A stretch of DNA of 64,000 nt from Mycobacterium colombiense (GCF_003284935.1 NZ_QMEV01000004.1:62001-126000), one strand, 5' to 3'; positions 29,144-39,697 are shown, counted from the first letter of the stretch. Notes: generated by a model from the letters alone, not told the origin. Numbers and translations are program-made.

Positions 29144-29812
29144 TCATTGCGACCCCGAGATGAGCCCGACGCACGTGGCGGTCAGCAAGCGAGTGAGGGC
29201 GGCTGCAAAATCCAGGTTCCACTCCGGGGGGACCACTCCCGGCTGCTCGGCATAGGCATCGTTGAGGCGCTCCGGCGGGTTGGCGACCTGCCACAGCGTG
29301 GCCGCCAGCGAGTACGCGGCCAGCAAGATGTCCAGCGATCCCGGACGCCCAAGCGCCGGCAGTGCGCACTCGATCGAGTCGGCGAGCGACAGCGTGGCGG
29401 CGGTTCTGATCCGTTTGACCTCGATCACCCGGTCAGCGTCCACCTCGTGTTCGAGGTGCAGGTGCAGGTTGGCCAGCAGGTCGCAAAACAGCGGGTCCTC
29501 AGCCAGGGCATTGGCCAGTGTCTCGGCGATTAGCGACGGCGACTTGGGGCCCGGCTCCGCCAGCTTCTCCGACACCGTGGTCGACCAGCGCACCCACCCC
29601 TCCGCGGACAGACGCAGCAGGACTTCCTTGTGCGAGGTGAAGTAGCGGCGGACGGCGGAGTAATGAATGCCGGCCCGGTTGGCGACGGCTGTCAGCGTGA
29701 CCGAGGCGACACCGGCCTCGAGCGCCAGCGAGCGTGCGGCTTCCACGAGGGCCTCCGCACGTTGACGCTTCTTTTCCTCGGTGCGGGCGCGCTGGAATGT
29801 TAGTTGCGCCAC
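29144..29812 (-). CDS. TetR-family regulator upstream of mmpS-mmpL (Rv0452-like)
   Basis: 222 residues from the GTG at 29812, which begins the conserved AQLTFQRARTEEKKRQR. The helix-turn-helix is at about 17-62 (VTLTAVANRAGIHYSAVRRYF). The ligand domain has a short His-rich helix, LLANLHLHLEHEVDADRV. Upstream in-frame codons overlap a 23-bp-period direct repeat and are excluded. It is co-directional with mmpS and mmpL, so it likely represses its own efflux operon; M. tuberculosis has its tetR divergent from mmpS4 (recalled). Confidence 0.88.
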   Translation of the reverse strand: MAQLTFQRARTEEKKRQRAEALVEAARSLALEAGVASVTLTAVANRAGIHYSAVRRYFTSHKEVLLRLSAEGWVRWSTTVSEKLAEPGPKSPSLIAETLANALAEDPLFCDLLANLHLHLEHEVDADRVIEVKRIRTAATLSLADSIECALPALGRPGSLDILLAAYSLAATLWQVANPPERLNDAYAEQPGVVPPEWNLDFAAALTRLLTATCVGLISGSQ

Positions 29813-29822
29813 CGGCTGAGCG

Positions 29823-29866
29823 TAACGCACGTTGTGTGATTTGCATAACGCACGTCCCGTGATTTG
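29823..29866. promoter_or_regulatory. tandem 21-bp direct repeat, candidate TetR operator
   Basis: TAACGCACGT then three bases then GTGATTTG occurs at 29823-29843 and again at 29846-29866, identical in all 18 defined bases, period 23. The first copy ends 11 bp upstream of the tetR GTG. Two sites about two helical turns apart suit cooperative binding of two TetR dimers. The site also lies between tetR and the divergent dipZ-like gene. Confidence 0.6.
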
Positions 29867-29940
29867 TGCGCGGGTCACAGCCGGGCGCCAAAACAGGTAA
29901 AGGTGTAGCCATGCTCATCACCCGGCGTCTCGAATAGCCC

Positions 29941-31680
29941 GTGCAGACCATCGCCCTGATCGGGTTTCTCGGCGGCCTGATCACCGGTATCTCGCCGTGC
30001 ATCCTGCCGGTGCTTCCGGTCGTGCTGTTGTCCGGCATGGACAGCGGACGAGCCGGCGCGCGCGGCGTGAGGTCCGCGGCCCGGCCCTACCTGGTGATCG
30101 CGGGCCTGGTCTGCAGCTTCAGCCTGGCCACGTTGATCGGTTCCGCGCTGCTGACGGCGCTGCACCTGCCGCAGGACGCGATCCGGTGGGCCGCATTGGT
30201 GGTGCTGATACTGATCGGCGTGGGGCTGATCTTCCCGCCCGTCCAGCACCTGCTCGAGCGGCCGTTCGCGTATTTTCCGCAACGCCAAATCGGTTCCGGG
30301 ACAGATGGTTTCGGGTTAGGACTGACGCTGGGTGCCCTGTATGTGCCGTGCGCGGGGCCGGTGCTGGCCGCCATCGTGGTGGCCGGCGGCACCTCGTCGA
30401 TCGGCCCCGGCGCACTGGTCTTGACCGCGACCTTCGCCCTCGGCAACGCGCTGCCGCTGCTGGCCTTCGCGTTGGCCGGGCGGCGCGCCGCCGATCGAGT
30501 GGCCGCGTTCCGCCGACGGCAGCGCGCAATTCAGATCGCCGGCGGGATCGCGATGATCGTGCTGGCCGTGGCGCTGGTGTTCAACCTGCCGGCGATGCTG
30601 CAGCGCGCCGTGCCCGACTACACGACGGCCATGCAGAACAGGTTGGGCGCCAACGATATCGAGCGCAGCCTGGGCCCGGCCCCCGCGCAGCCCTCGACCC
30701 AGGGCGGGCTGCAGCTGAGCCACCCCGGCACCACCATCGACGGCGCGCTGAGCGACTGTTCGAGCGGTTCCGCCGAACTGCAGCAGTGCGGACCGGCCCC
30801 GGCCCTCACCGGCGTCACCGGGTGGCTCAACACCCCCGACGGCAAACCGCTGGACCCGGAATCGGTGCGCGGCAAGGTGATTCTGATCGACTTCTGGGCC
30901 TACTCGTGCATCAATTGCCAGCGCGCCATACCGCACGTGATCGACTGGTACAACCGGTACCGCGACAACGGGCTCCTCGTCATCGGGGTGCACACCCCCG
31001 AGTACGCCTTCGAGCGGGTGCCCGCCAATGTGGCCAGCGGCGCCGCGGACCTGCACATCACCTATCCCATCGCGCTGGACAACGACTACGCGACATGGAA
31101 CAACTTCCAGAACCTGTACTGGCCCGCCGAGTACCTGATCGACGCGAACGGGCAAGTGCGGCATACCAAGTTCGGCGAGGGCGACTACGACGGCACCGTG
31201 AAGCTGATCCGCACGCTGCTCGTCGACGCCCACCCCGGTGCCCGGTTGCCCGCACCGGCGAACTCCGCCGACATGACCCCGCAGACCAGGCTCACACCCG
31301 AGACCTACCTGGGTGTCGGCAAATCCGGAAACTACGGCGGCACAGGGGATTACAAGCAGGGACCCGCCACGCTGAGCTACCCACCGAACCTGGCCGAAGA
31401 CAAGTTCGCCCTGCGCGGTCGCTGGACGCTCGACGACCAGGGGGTCACGGCCGACGGCGACGACTCCGCCGTCCGGCTGAACTACACCGCGAAGGACGTC
31501 TACGCCGTCGTCGGGGGAACCGGCACCATCGCCGTGACCCGGGACGGCAAGACCACCACGACGCCGATCGGCGGGGCGCCCACGCTGCACCGGATCGTCG
31601 CCGACGACACCGCGCATCGCGATCAGTTCGAGATGCAGGTCAGCAAGGGCCTGCAGGTGTTCTCGTTCACGTTCGGCTAG
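29941..31680 (+). CDS. DipZ-like fused CcdA/thioredoxin membrane protein
   Basis: 579 residues from GTG 29941. Residues 1-220 hold about six membrane helices of the CcdA/DsbD-beta type with the redox Cys pair Cys20 ([11 protein letters not shown]) and Cys137 (YVPCAGPVL). A TlpA/thioredoxin domain follows (about 300-440) with CXXC at Cys323/Cys326 ([11 protein letters not shown]). The last ~130 residues are a beta-rich domain like the C-terminal carbohydrate-binding-type module of DipZ. It would carry electrons across the membrane to extracytoplasmic disulfides. The M. tuberculosis dipZ lies elsewhere (Rv2874), so this is a relocated or second copy. Confidence 0.88.
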   Translation: MQTIALIGFLGGLITGISPCILPVLPVVLLSGMDSGRAGARGVRSAARPYLVIAGLVCSFSLATLIGSALLTALHLPQDAIRWAALVVLILIGVGLIFPPVQHLLERPFAYFPQRQIGSGTDGFGLGLTLGALYVPCAGPVLAAIVVAGGTSSIGPGALVLTATFALGNALPLLAFALAGRRAADRVAAFRRRQRAIQIAGGIAMIVLAVALVFNLPAMLQRAVPDYTTAMQNRLGANDIERSLGPAPAQPSTQGGLQLSHPGTTIDGALSDCSSGSAELQQCGPAPALTGVTGWLNTPDGKPLDPESVRGKVILIDFWAYSCINCQRAIPHVIDWYNRYRDNGLLVIGVHTPEYAFERVPANVASGAADLHITYPIALDNDYATWNNFQNLYWPAEYLIDANGQVRHTKFGEGDYDGTVKLIRTLLVDAHPGARLPAPANSADMTPQTRLTPETYLGVGKSGNYGGTGDYKQGPATLSYPPNLAEDKFALRGRWTLDDQGVTADGDDSAVRLNYTAKDVYAVVGGTGTIAVTRDGKTTTTPIGGAPTLHRIVADDTAHRDQFEMQVSKGLQVFSFTFG

Positions 31681-31689
31681 CCGGCGGGC

Positions 31690-32544
31690 TCACGACTTCT
31701 TCGCGAGGCTGCCCAGCATGGCAACGACCACGCCGAGTGCGACCAAGGCGGCACCGGCGAGCAACGTGACGTTGAGCCATTGGCGCAGAACGGCTTCGGC
31801 GTGCCCGGCCATCACCTCGGCCACCGCCCGCACGTTGCCGGTGGTGTGGTTGAGCGCGGCATTCAAGTAACGCGCGGCGACCTCGATGCCCGCCCATCCG
31901 GCCGCACCGACGAGCAGCGCCGAGACGCCCAGGCTGCTCAGCGCCTTGCCGCGGCGGCGCGCGGCGGCCAGCGTGAGCAGCGCGCAGACACCGCACAGCG
32001 CCGCCGCACCCACGCTCACCCAGGGGCACCAGGTGGCCAACGGGCTCAGCCGTCCCTGCCGCAACGAGTGCGGCACCGAAACGGTCAGCGGGACAGTAAT
32101 TTTCGCGGGCACCGTCACGTTGTGTCGGTTGAGCAGCGGCTGGATCGAGGGGTCCCTGAGCATCGGCGCCACGTCGACCGCCCACTGGTTGCCGTTGTCG
32201 GCGGCCGCCGGATCGCTGAACAGCCAGCCGTGAGCCGCCCGGTTCGCCCGGGCGAACAGCGGCGGAAAGTCCGGGCCGGCGGTGAAGGCGCCGGCCGCTT
32301 CGCGCACATCGGCAGTGTCGAGCGGGTAACGGCCCCCGCCATGCTCGGTGACCAGAGTCGTTGCCCGAGCGGTCAATTCGCCCGCCATGGCGGACTGCAG
32401 GGCCGGGTCGGTGGCCGCGCGCTGCGCCAGCGCGGCGTAGCCGTCGGCGTCAACCACATGCAGCTGCGTCCACGCCGCGGGGATCGCCAGCGCCAGCGCT
32501 AGCGTGGTGATGAGCCACAACAGCACGGTCGCCGCGAATCGCAC
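31690..32544 (-). CDS. multi-helix membrane protein, unrecognised
   Basis: 284 residues from the GTG at 32544; a TTG six codons earlier would overlap the DinB gene. A membrane helix at the N-terminus (VLLWLITTLALALAIPAAW) is followed by a ~130-residue extracytoplasmic region (DADGYAALAQRAATDPALQ, Pro/Asp-rich). Three helices follow near 165-185, 200-220 and 255-280, with a short basic cytoplasmic end. The layout recalls mycobacterial signalling-type membrane proteins but I cannot name a family. It converges with the dipZ-like gene with a 9 bp gap. Confidence 0.7.
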   Translation of the reverse strand: MRFAATVLLWLITTLALALAIPAAWTQLHVVDADGYAALAQRAATDPALQSAMAGELTARATTLVTEHGGGRYPLDTADVREAAGAFTAGPDFPPLFARANRAAHGWLFSDPAAADNGNQWAVDVAPMLRDPSIQPLLNRHNVTVPAKITVPLTVSVPHSLRQGRLSPLATWCPWVSVGAAALCGVCALLTLAAARRRGKALSSLGVSALLVGAAGWAGIEVAARYLNAALNHTTGNVRAVAEVMAGHAEAVLRQWLNVTLLAGAALVALGVVVAMLGSLAKKS

Positions 32545-32554
32545 CCCTGCGAAT

Positions 32555-33073
32555 CTACGCAATCCCCCGCACGTACGCGGCCTGACCGAGGTGCTGGGCG
32601 CAGTCGTCGATGATGCTCACCAATCGCGCGCTGGCCGTCACCGGGGGATCCCAGTTGGTGTCCACGACGCGGGCCAGTTCCTCGGCGGTCACCCCGGCGA
32701 CGTACTCGCAGGTGAGCTTGTGCACCGCGTGGTAGTAGCCGGACAGCAGGTCAGCGGGCGCCTTCACCTTGGCCACGTCGCCGGGCCCGTGCCCGTAACC
32801 GGTGTCGTCGCGCGGCAGGTCCAGCCCGAATCGGTCCACCCAGCCGTCGCGGAACCACACCTGCTCGACGGCGGCGACATCGGCGAGCTGGAGGTCCTGT
32901 ATCCGGGCGCTGTGCCACAGCAGCCAGGCGATGCTGTTGGCGTCCGGGGCCGGCCGGTAGCCGGACACCTCGTCGGTCAGCCCCTCGGTGATCTCGTCGA
33001 CGTGTTCGATCAGCCGGGTGAACGCGTCGCGCAGGAGCTCTTGCAACACGGCGGCATCGTCGGTGCTGGCCAT
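32555..33073 (-). CDS. DinB/DUF664-family protein
   Basis: 172-residue four-helix bundle protein starting MASTDDAAVLQELL. The metal-binding histidines of the DinB/mycothiol-transferase fold are visible in WLLWHSARIQD, YYHAVHKLTCEY and DDCAQHLGQAAYVRG. Members use mycothiol or bind metal in detoxification, but the substrate here is unknown. It follows the frameshifted VOC gene by 10 bp on the same strand; detoxification genes paired this way often share an operon. Confidence 0.82.
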   Translation of the reverse strand: MASTDDAAVLQELLRDAFTRLIEHVDEITEGLTDEVSGYRPAPDANSIAWLLWHSARIQDLQLADVAAVEQVWFRDGWVDRFGLDLPRDDTGYGHGPGDVAKVKAPADLLSGYYHAVHKLTCEYVAGVTAEELARVVDTNWDPPVTASARLVSIIDDCAQHLGQAAYVRGIA

Positions 33074-33083
33074 GTTCGCGACA

Positions 33084-33454
33084 CTACGGGAGGATCCCGT
33101 GGAAGACCGCTTCGACGTTGTTGCCGTCGGGATCGCGCACGAAGGCCCCGAAGTATCCGGGGTGGTATTCGGGCCAGAGCCGCGGCGCGTGCAGCGGCTC
33201 GGCGCCCAATTCGACGGCCACCTCGTAGAAGGCGCGCACCGCGTTCTCGTCGGCCGCCTCGAAAGCCAGGTGGACTTCCCGATTGGGCCCGCCCAGCGCG
33301 CCCGAGACCAGAACGTCGGCTTGCCCGCCCGCCCGTAGCCGATGGCGCGACCGACATCCAGCTGCCGGGAGAAGCCCAGCGTCCCCAGCACCGCGTCGTA
33401 GAACCGCTGAGATTTGGCGTAGTCGGCGCAGTTGATGCCCACGTGATCGATCAC
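33084..33454 (-). pseudogene. VOC/glyoxalase-fold protein gene broken by a one-base deletion
   Basis: The first 50 codons from GTG 33454 encode a normal VOC start (IDHVGINCADYAKSQRFYDAVLG...GKPTFW). The rest of the domain (SGALGGPNREVHLAFEA ... VRDPDGNNVEAVFHGILP) continues in another frame down to 33084. Inserting one base between 33308 and 33307 joins them into a continuous ~124-residue VOC protein reading FWxSGALGGP. The uncorrected frame runs on into the DinB gene. This is either a true frameshift mutation or an assembly error. Confidence 0.8.
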
Positions 33455-33500
33455 GGGAAGATCCTGGCACGAGTCAGCGCGACGGTCGTAGATTGTTTGG

Positions 33501-35243
33501 ATGACTTACGACCTCATCATCCGCAACGGCACCATCGTCGACGGGTTGGGCGGTGAGCCGTTCGTCGGTGACGTGGCGGTGCGAGACGGTGTCATCGCGG
33601 CCGTCGGGAACGTCAACGGAGCGACCACCGCGCGGGAGATCGACGCCACCGGGCTGCTGGTCACGCCCGGCTTCGTCGACCTGCACACGCATTACGACGG
33701 CCAGTCCATCTGGTCGGAACGCCTGACGCCGTCCTCGGCGCACGGCGTGACGACCGTGGTGATGGGCAACTGCGGGGTCGGCTTCGCGCCCTGCCGGCAG
33801 TCCGACCACGACGTGCTCGTCGACGTGATGGCCGGTGTCGAGGACATTCCCGGCGTCGTCATGACCGACGGCCTGCCGTGGACGTGGGAGACGTTCCCCG
33901 AATACATGGACGCGCTCGAGTCAGGCAAGCGCGACATCGACGTGGCGGCGTATCTGCCGCACTCGCCGCTGCGGGTGTACGTGATGGGCCAGCGCGGCGC
34001 CGACCGGGAGCCGGCCACCGAGGACGACCTGGCCAAGATGCGCGAGCTGGCCAAGGAGGCGATCGAGGTCGGCGCGCTGGGCTTCGCGTCGTCGCGGCTG
34101 ACCATCCACAAGACCGAAAGTGGTTCGCCCATCCCGAGTTACGAGGCCGCCCGCGAGGAGATCGAGGAGATCGCCCGCGGCGTCGTGGACGGCGGCGGCG
34201 GGTTGTTGCAGTTCGTCCCGGACATCCCGTCGGGCGGCTATCAGCCGGTGCTGCAGACGGTGTTCGACGTCGCCGAGGACGTCGGGTTGCCGGTCACCTT
34301 CACCCTCGTCGTCGCCAACTCCGGCGACCCGTCGTGGCCGGACGCCATCACGATGATCGAGAAGGCCAACAGCTCCGCCGACGGCGGCGATGTCCGCGTC
34401 ACCGCGCAGCTGCTGCCGCGCCCGATCGGGTTGATCATCGGCCTGCAGCTGACCGCCAACCCGTTCGTCCTCTACCCCAGCTACCGCGAGATCGCGCACC
34501 TGCCGCTGGCCGAGCGGGTCGCCGAGATGCGCAAGCCCGAGGTCCGCGCCCGCATCCTGGCCGACAAGCCCGGCCAGGGGCATCCGATCCTGTACGTGGC
34601 TCAGATGTGGGACTGGATCTTTCCGCTCGGCGAGGACCCCGACTACGAGCCCGACCCGTCGACCAGCATCGGCGCCCGCGCCCGCGCCCGCGGCGTGGAC
34701 CCGATGGAGGAGGCGTACGACCGGCTGCTCGACGACGAGGGCCGGGCCATGCTGTTGGTCGCGACCAGCAACCTGCAGAACAACTCGCTGGACACGGTCG
34801 GCGAACTGCTGCACCGCGACGACGTGGTGCTCGGTCTCGGCGACGGCGGCGCGCACTACGGGATGATCTGCGACGCCAGCTACTCGACCTACTTCCTGAC
34901 GCACTGGGCCCGGGACCGCAAGACCGGACGGTTCACGGTGCCCGAGGCGGTTCGCGAGCTCACGTCGGTGCCGGCCCGCGTCGCCGGGCTGGGTGATCGC
35001 GGCCGAATCGCGGTGGGCTACAAGGCCGATCTCAACGTCATCGACCACGCCGCGTTGCGGCTGCACAAGCCGGTGATCAGCTACGACCTGCCCGCCGGGG
35101 GGCGGCGCCTGGACCAGACCGCCGAGGGGTATGTCGCCACGATCGTGGCCGGGCAAGTGATCGCCGAAAACGGCGTTCCGACCGACGCCCGCCCAGGCAA
35201 GTTGGTCCGTGGGCGCCAGCCCATCCCCGCAGCCTCGCGATAA
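33501..35243 (+). CDS. N-acyl-D-amino-acid deacylase/D-aminoacylase (amidohydrolase)
   Basis: 580-residue amidohydrolase of the D-aminoacylase branch. MTYDLIIRNGTIVDGLGG opens the beta-sandwich domain. The metal-binding motif is VDLHTHYDGQ, a conserved Cys sits in MGNCGVGFAPC, and the catalytic Asp is in LGDGGAHYGM near residue 450. It would remove acyl groups from N-acyl-D-amino acids, or a related amide, in the cytoplasm. ATG 33501 is 46 bp from the divergent VOC remnant. Downstream, the PPE gene begins after 38 bp. Confidence 0.9.
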   Translation: MTYDLIIRNGTIVDGLGGEPFVGDVAVRDGVIAAVGNVNGATTAREIDATGLLVTPGFVDLHTHYDGQSIWSERLTPSSAHGVTTVVMGNCGVGFAPCRQSDHDVLVDVMAGVEDIPGVVMTDGLPWTWETFPEYMDALESGKRDIDVAAYLPHSPLRVYVMGQRGADREPATEDDLAKMRELAKEAIEVGALGFASSRLTIHKTESGSPIPSYEAAREEIEEIARGVVDGGGGLLQFVPDIPSGGYQPVLQTVFDVAEDVGLPVTFTLVVANSGDPSWPDAITMIEKANSSADGGDVRVTAQLLPRPIGLIIGLQLTANPFVLYPSYREIAHLPLAERVAEMRKPEVRARILADKPGQGHPILYVAQMWDWIFPLGEDPDYEPDPSTSIGARARARGVDPMEEAYDRLLDDEGRAMLLVATSNLQNNSLDTVGELLHRDDVVLGLGDGGAHYGMICDASYSTYFLTHWARDRKTGRFTVPEAVRELTSVPARVAGLGDRGRIAVGYKADLNVIDHAALRLHKPVISYDLPAGGRRLDQTAEGYVATIVAGQVIAENGVPTDARPGKLVRGRQPIPAASR

Positions 35244-35281
35244 CGCCACCAAAAGTGGCATATACCAGCTAAGTTGGGTCC

Positions 35282-35926
35282 GTGACGAACCCGCATTTTG
35301 CGTGGTTGCCGCCAGAAGTCAACTCGGCACTAATTTTCTCCGGTCCTGGTCCCGGGCCGCTGCTTGCTGCCGCGGCGGCGTGGGACGGGCTGGCCGAAGA
35401 GTTGGCATCGTCGGCATCGTCATTTTCTTCGGTGACGTCAGATCTCGCCAGCGGGTCGTGGCAAGGCGCGTCGTCGACGGCGATGATGTCGGTCGCCAGC
35501 CAGTACGTGAGCTGGCTGTCTGCGGCGGCCGCCCAGGCCGAAGAGGTGTCACACCAGGCGTCGGCCATCGCGACCGCATTCGAGGTGGCGCTGGCGGCCA
35601 CCGTGCAGCCGGCCGTCGTGGCGGCCAACCGCGCCCTGGTGCGCGCATTGGCGGCCAATAACCACCTCGGCCAGAGCACCGCGGCCATCGCCGACATCGA
35701 GGCCGCCTACGAGCAGATGTGGGCCTCGGACGTGGCGGCGATGTTCGGCTACCACGCCGACGCGTCGGCGGCCGTGGCCAAGCTGCCGCCCTGGAATCAG
35801 GTGCTGCAAAACCTCGGCTTCTCCAACACCAGCACCGCCGTGACGCGCCCGGCCAGCTCCGGCGCCGTCGCCCGCGGCTACACCTCACGCATCGCCGGGT
35901 TCTTGCGGCCCTCGGCGCCGCAGTAG
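35282..35926 (+). CDS. short PPE-family protein (PPE10-like without MPTR tail)
   Basis: 214 residues from GTG 35282. The N-terminus has [18 protein letters not shown], the PPE motif, and [13 protein letters not shown] near 58-70, the WxG-type turn of the helical hairpin. The ~180-residue PPE domain is complete, but only ~35 residues follow ([18 protein letters not shown]). As recalled, the M. tuberculosis protein at this position, PPE10, carries long NxGxGNxG (MPTR) repeats. Secretion through a type VII system is expected. No PE gene is adjacent. Confidence 0.88.
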   Translation: MTNPHFAWLPPEVNSALIFSGPGPGPLLAAAAAWDGLAEELASSASSFSSVTSDLASGSWQGASSTAMMSVASQYVSWLSAAAAQAEEVSHQASAIATAFEVALAATVQPAVVAANRALVRALAANNHLGQSTAAIADIEAAYEQMWASDVAAMFGYHADASAAVAKLPPWNQVLQNLGFSNTSTAVTRPASSGAVARGYTSRIAGFLRPSAPQ

Positions 35927-35957
35927 CGCGCGGCAGCCGCGCCTATCCTGGAAGATC

Positions 35958-36353
35958 ATGCGGACCAAGAAGAAGGTCGACCTCAAGGCGCTGGCCGATG
36001 CGTTGGCCGACTACCCGTACGCGTACCTGATCACGGTCGACGACGCGTACCGCGTGCACACCGTGACGGTCGAACCGCGGCTCGAGGACGCCACTCTCGA
36101 CGTCGGACTCATCGGCGGCCGGACCCGCAACAACCTCGCCCGGCGCGCCGACGTGACCCTGCTGTGGCCGCCCGCCGAGCCGGGCGGCTACTCGCTGATC
36201 GTCGACGGCAACGCCCAGGTGACCGACGCCCGCGAGGAGACCGCCCGCCTGGCCGTGATCCCCACCCGCGCGTTGCTGCACCGCGACGCCGACTCGCCGG
36301 ACGCGGCCAAGGGCTGCCTGCACGACTGCGTGGTGTTCTCGCTGCCGGCCTAG
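35958..36353 (+). CDS. FMN-binding split-barrel (pyridoxamine oxidase-like) protein (Rv0441c-like)
   Basis: 131 residues from ATG 35958. The pattern [39 protein letters not shown] and [11 protein letters not shown] resembles the split-barrel flavin-binding fold of the PNPOx family, where members bind FMN or F420. Cys117 and Cys121 occur in GCLHDCVV. Function unknown. Its position between the PPE and groEL genes matches Rv0441c. Confidence 0.7.
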   Translation: MRTKKKVDLKALADALADYPYAYLITVDDAYRVHTVTVEPRLEDATLDVGLIGGRTRNNLARRADVTLLWPPAEPGGYSLIVDGNAQVTDAREETARLAVIPTRALLHRDADSPDAAKGCLHDCVVFSLPA

Positions 36354-36401
36354 CGGCGATCGCAAGCGCGGCCGTCAGGCCAGGCCCGTACAGTCTCATC
36401 C

Positions 36402-36965
36402 GTGAGCCGCGTCGCACCGCTCGCTCCGCCCTGGAGCGAAGAAGATGCCACTGGCATCAACAGCTGGGGTCACCCCGACCGCACCTATGAGCCGCTGCTG
36501 TTGGTGCGTTGCCTGCAGCGCCATCCGGCGCTGGCCTCGCGGCTGCGCAAGCTCGGCGAATCCCTTTATGTCGCGGCGCTTTTGCCCGCCCGCACGCGGA
36601 CCATCGCCATCTTGCGGATCTGCGCGCTGGTCGGCTGCGCATACGAGTGGGGCGGGCAGGCGGCGTTCTGGGGTCCGATCGCGGGGGTCAGCGACGACGA
36701 GTGCGACGCGCTGGTCACCGGCGGACCGGACGACCCGCGGTGGAGCGTTGCGGAGCGGACGCTGATCGAGGCGGTGGACGAACTCGAACGCACGGGCTCG
36801 TGGTCGGAGGCGACGTGGACCGCGCTGGGCCGTGACCTCGACGACGAGCAGCGCATCGAATTGCTCACGGCCGTCGGCTGGTATCGCACGATCTGCACGC
36901 TGTGCAATGCGCTCGCGCTTCCGGTGGAGGGCTGGATGCGGCCCTGGCCTGGGTCAGCGCGCTGA
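36402..36965 (+). CDS. carboxymuconolactone decarboxylase-family protein
   Basis: 187 residues from GTG 36402. The CMD helix reads RTRTIAILRICALVGCAYEWGGQA, quoted here in two parts: RTRTIAILRICALVG and CAYEWGG. Cys appears twice but not as CXXC, and Trp replaces the His-rich stretch, so AhpD-type peroxidase activity is unlikely. TACAGT at about 36389 suggests a leaderless transcript. The 3' end overlaps the convergent SDR gene by 12 bp. Confidence 0.78.
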   Translation: MSRVAPLAPPWSEEDATGINSWGHPDRTYEPLLLVRCLQRHPALASRLRKLGESLYVAALLPARTRTIAILRICALVGCAYEWGGQAAFWGPIAGVSDDECDALVTGGPDDPRWSVAERTLIEAVDELERTGSWSEATWTALGRDLDDEQRIELLTAVGWYRTICTLCNALALPVEGWMRPWPGSAR

Positions 36966-37778
36966 GCGGTCCCTGCGCAGGCTCGGATGCTGATTCTTCA
37001 ATAGCGGCAAAAGGATTCGCCGCGGCATGAACTGAAACACGCGGGTGCTGACTTGGCTCGGCAGCCCGGGGATCACCGTTCCGCGGTCGTGCTCGAGCGC
37101 GTCGACTCCGGCGCGCGCCACCTCGCGCGACGGCTTCCACCTGAACTTCGGGAACGCGTCGGCGAAGTCCCGCTCGTCCATGCCGGCGCTCTGCACAAAC
37201 TCGGTGCGCACCGGGCCCGGGCACAGCAGCGCGACGGTGACGCCGGTGCCGGCGAGTTCACCGCGCAGCCCCTGGGTGTAGTTGTTGACGAACGCCTTGG
37301 TGGCCGCGTAGCCGACCTGCCCCGGAAAGGGTTGGTAGCCCGCGGTCGAGCCGATGTTGAGGATCGCGCCGCGCCCGCGCGGCACCATCTGCTGGACCGC
37401 GCGGGTCGACAGGTCGATGACGGCCTCGACGTTGACCCGCACCTGCGCGATCTCGGCGTCGACGGGCGTCTTGGTGACCGAACCCATGGTGCCCATGCCG
37501 GCGTTGTTGACCAGGATGTCGGCGGTCAGGCCGCGGCGTCCCATCTCGTCGAGAAGGCCGGCGCGGGCGGCGGAATCGGCGACGTCGCAGGCGATCACCT
37601 CGACGCGCACCCGGCCGGCGAGTTCGTCGGCCAGCTCGCGCAGCCGGTCCTCCCGGCGGGCGACCAGTGTCACGCCGTGCCCGCGGTCGGCCAATTCGCG
37701 CGCGATGTCGGCGCCGATGCCCGATGATGCGCCGGTGACGACGGCGGTGCTGGCGGGTGAGGGAGTCGGAAGGGCCAC
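36954..37778 (-). CDS. short-chain dehydrogenase/reductase
   Basis: 274 residues from GTG 37778. Cofactor motif TGASSGIG is at about 15-22, NNAGMG near 93, the catalytic Ser in ILNIGSTAGYQPF and the Tyr/Lys pair in VGYAATKAF. ARREDR after beta-2 suggests NADP preference. The C-terminal ~50 residues are basic (FMPRRILLPLLKNQHPS). Substrate unknown. It follows groEL on the same strand after a strong terminator-like hairpin, so it likely has its own promoter in 37779-37905. Confidence 0.88.
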   Translation of the reverse strand: MALPTPSPASTAVVTGASSGIGADIARELADRGHGVTLVARREDRLRELADELAGRVRVEVIACDVADSAARAGLLDEMGRRGLTADILVNNAGMGTMGSVTKTPVDAEIAQVRVNVEAVIDLSTRAVQQMVPRGRGAILNIGSTAGYQPFPGQVGYAATKAFVNNYTQGLRGELAGTGVTVALLCPGPVRTEFVQSAGMDERDFADAFPKFRWKPSREVARAGVDALEHDRGTVIPGLPSQVSTRVFQFMPRRILLPLLKNQHPSLRRDRSAR

Positions 37779-37905
37779 GCGTTCACCCTAGAGCGCCGCG
37801 GGTTCGGAGCGCTCACCGCCGCCGAACGTGAAACTGGCCGCACGCTCGCCGTCGAACGTGCGGCTAGCTTCGCACTCGGTAAAGGCGGACCGGCAGTCGC
37901 AACGA

Positions 37906-37939
37906 AAAAGCCCGGCCCCTGATGGGGGGCCGGGCTTTT
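37906..37939 (-). terminator. intrinsic terminator of groEL2
   Basis: AAAAGCCCGGCCCC (37906-37919) pairs perfectly with GGGGCCGGGCTTTT (37926-37939) around a six-base loop. On the groEL strand the stem is followed by a run of five T, a classical Rho-independent terminator, 22 bp after the groEL stop. Confidence 0.92.
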
Positions 37940-37960
37940 CCCGTACTTGAGTCGTCGGAC

Positions 37961-39652
<1,692 letters not shown>

Positions 39653-39697
39653 CTAGGTGTCTCCCGCTTGGCGCGGCCCTGGCCTCACCGTCCCGAC

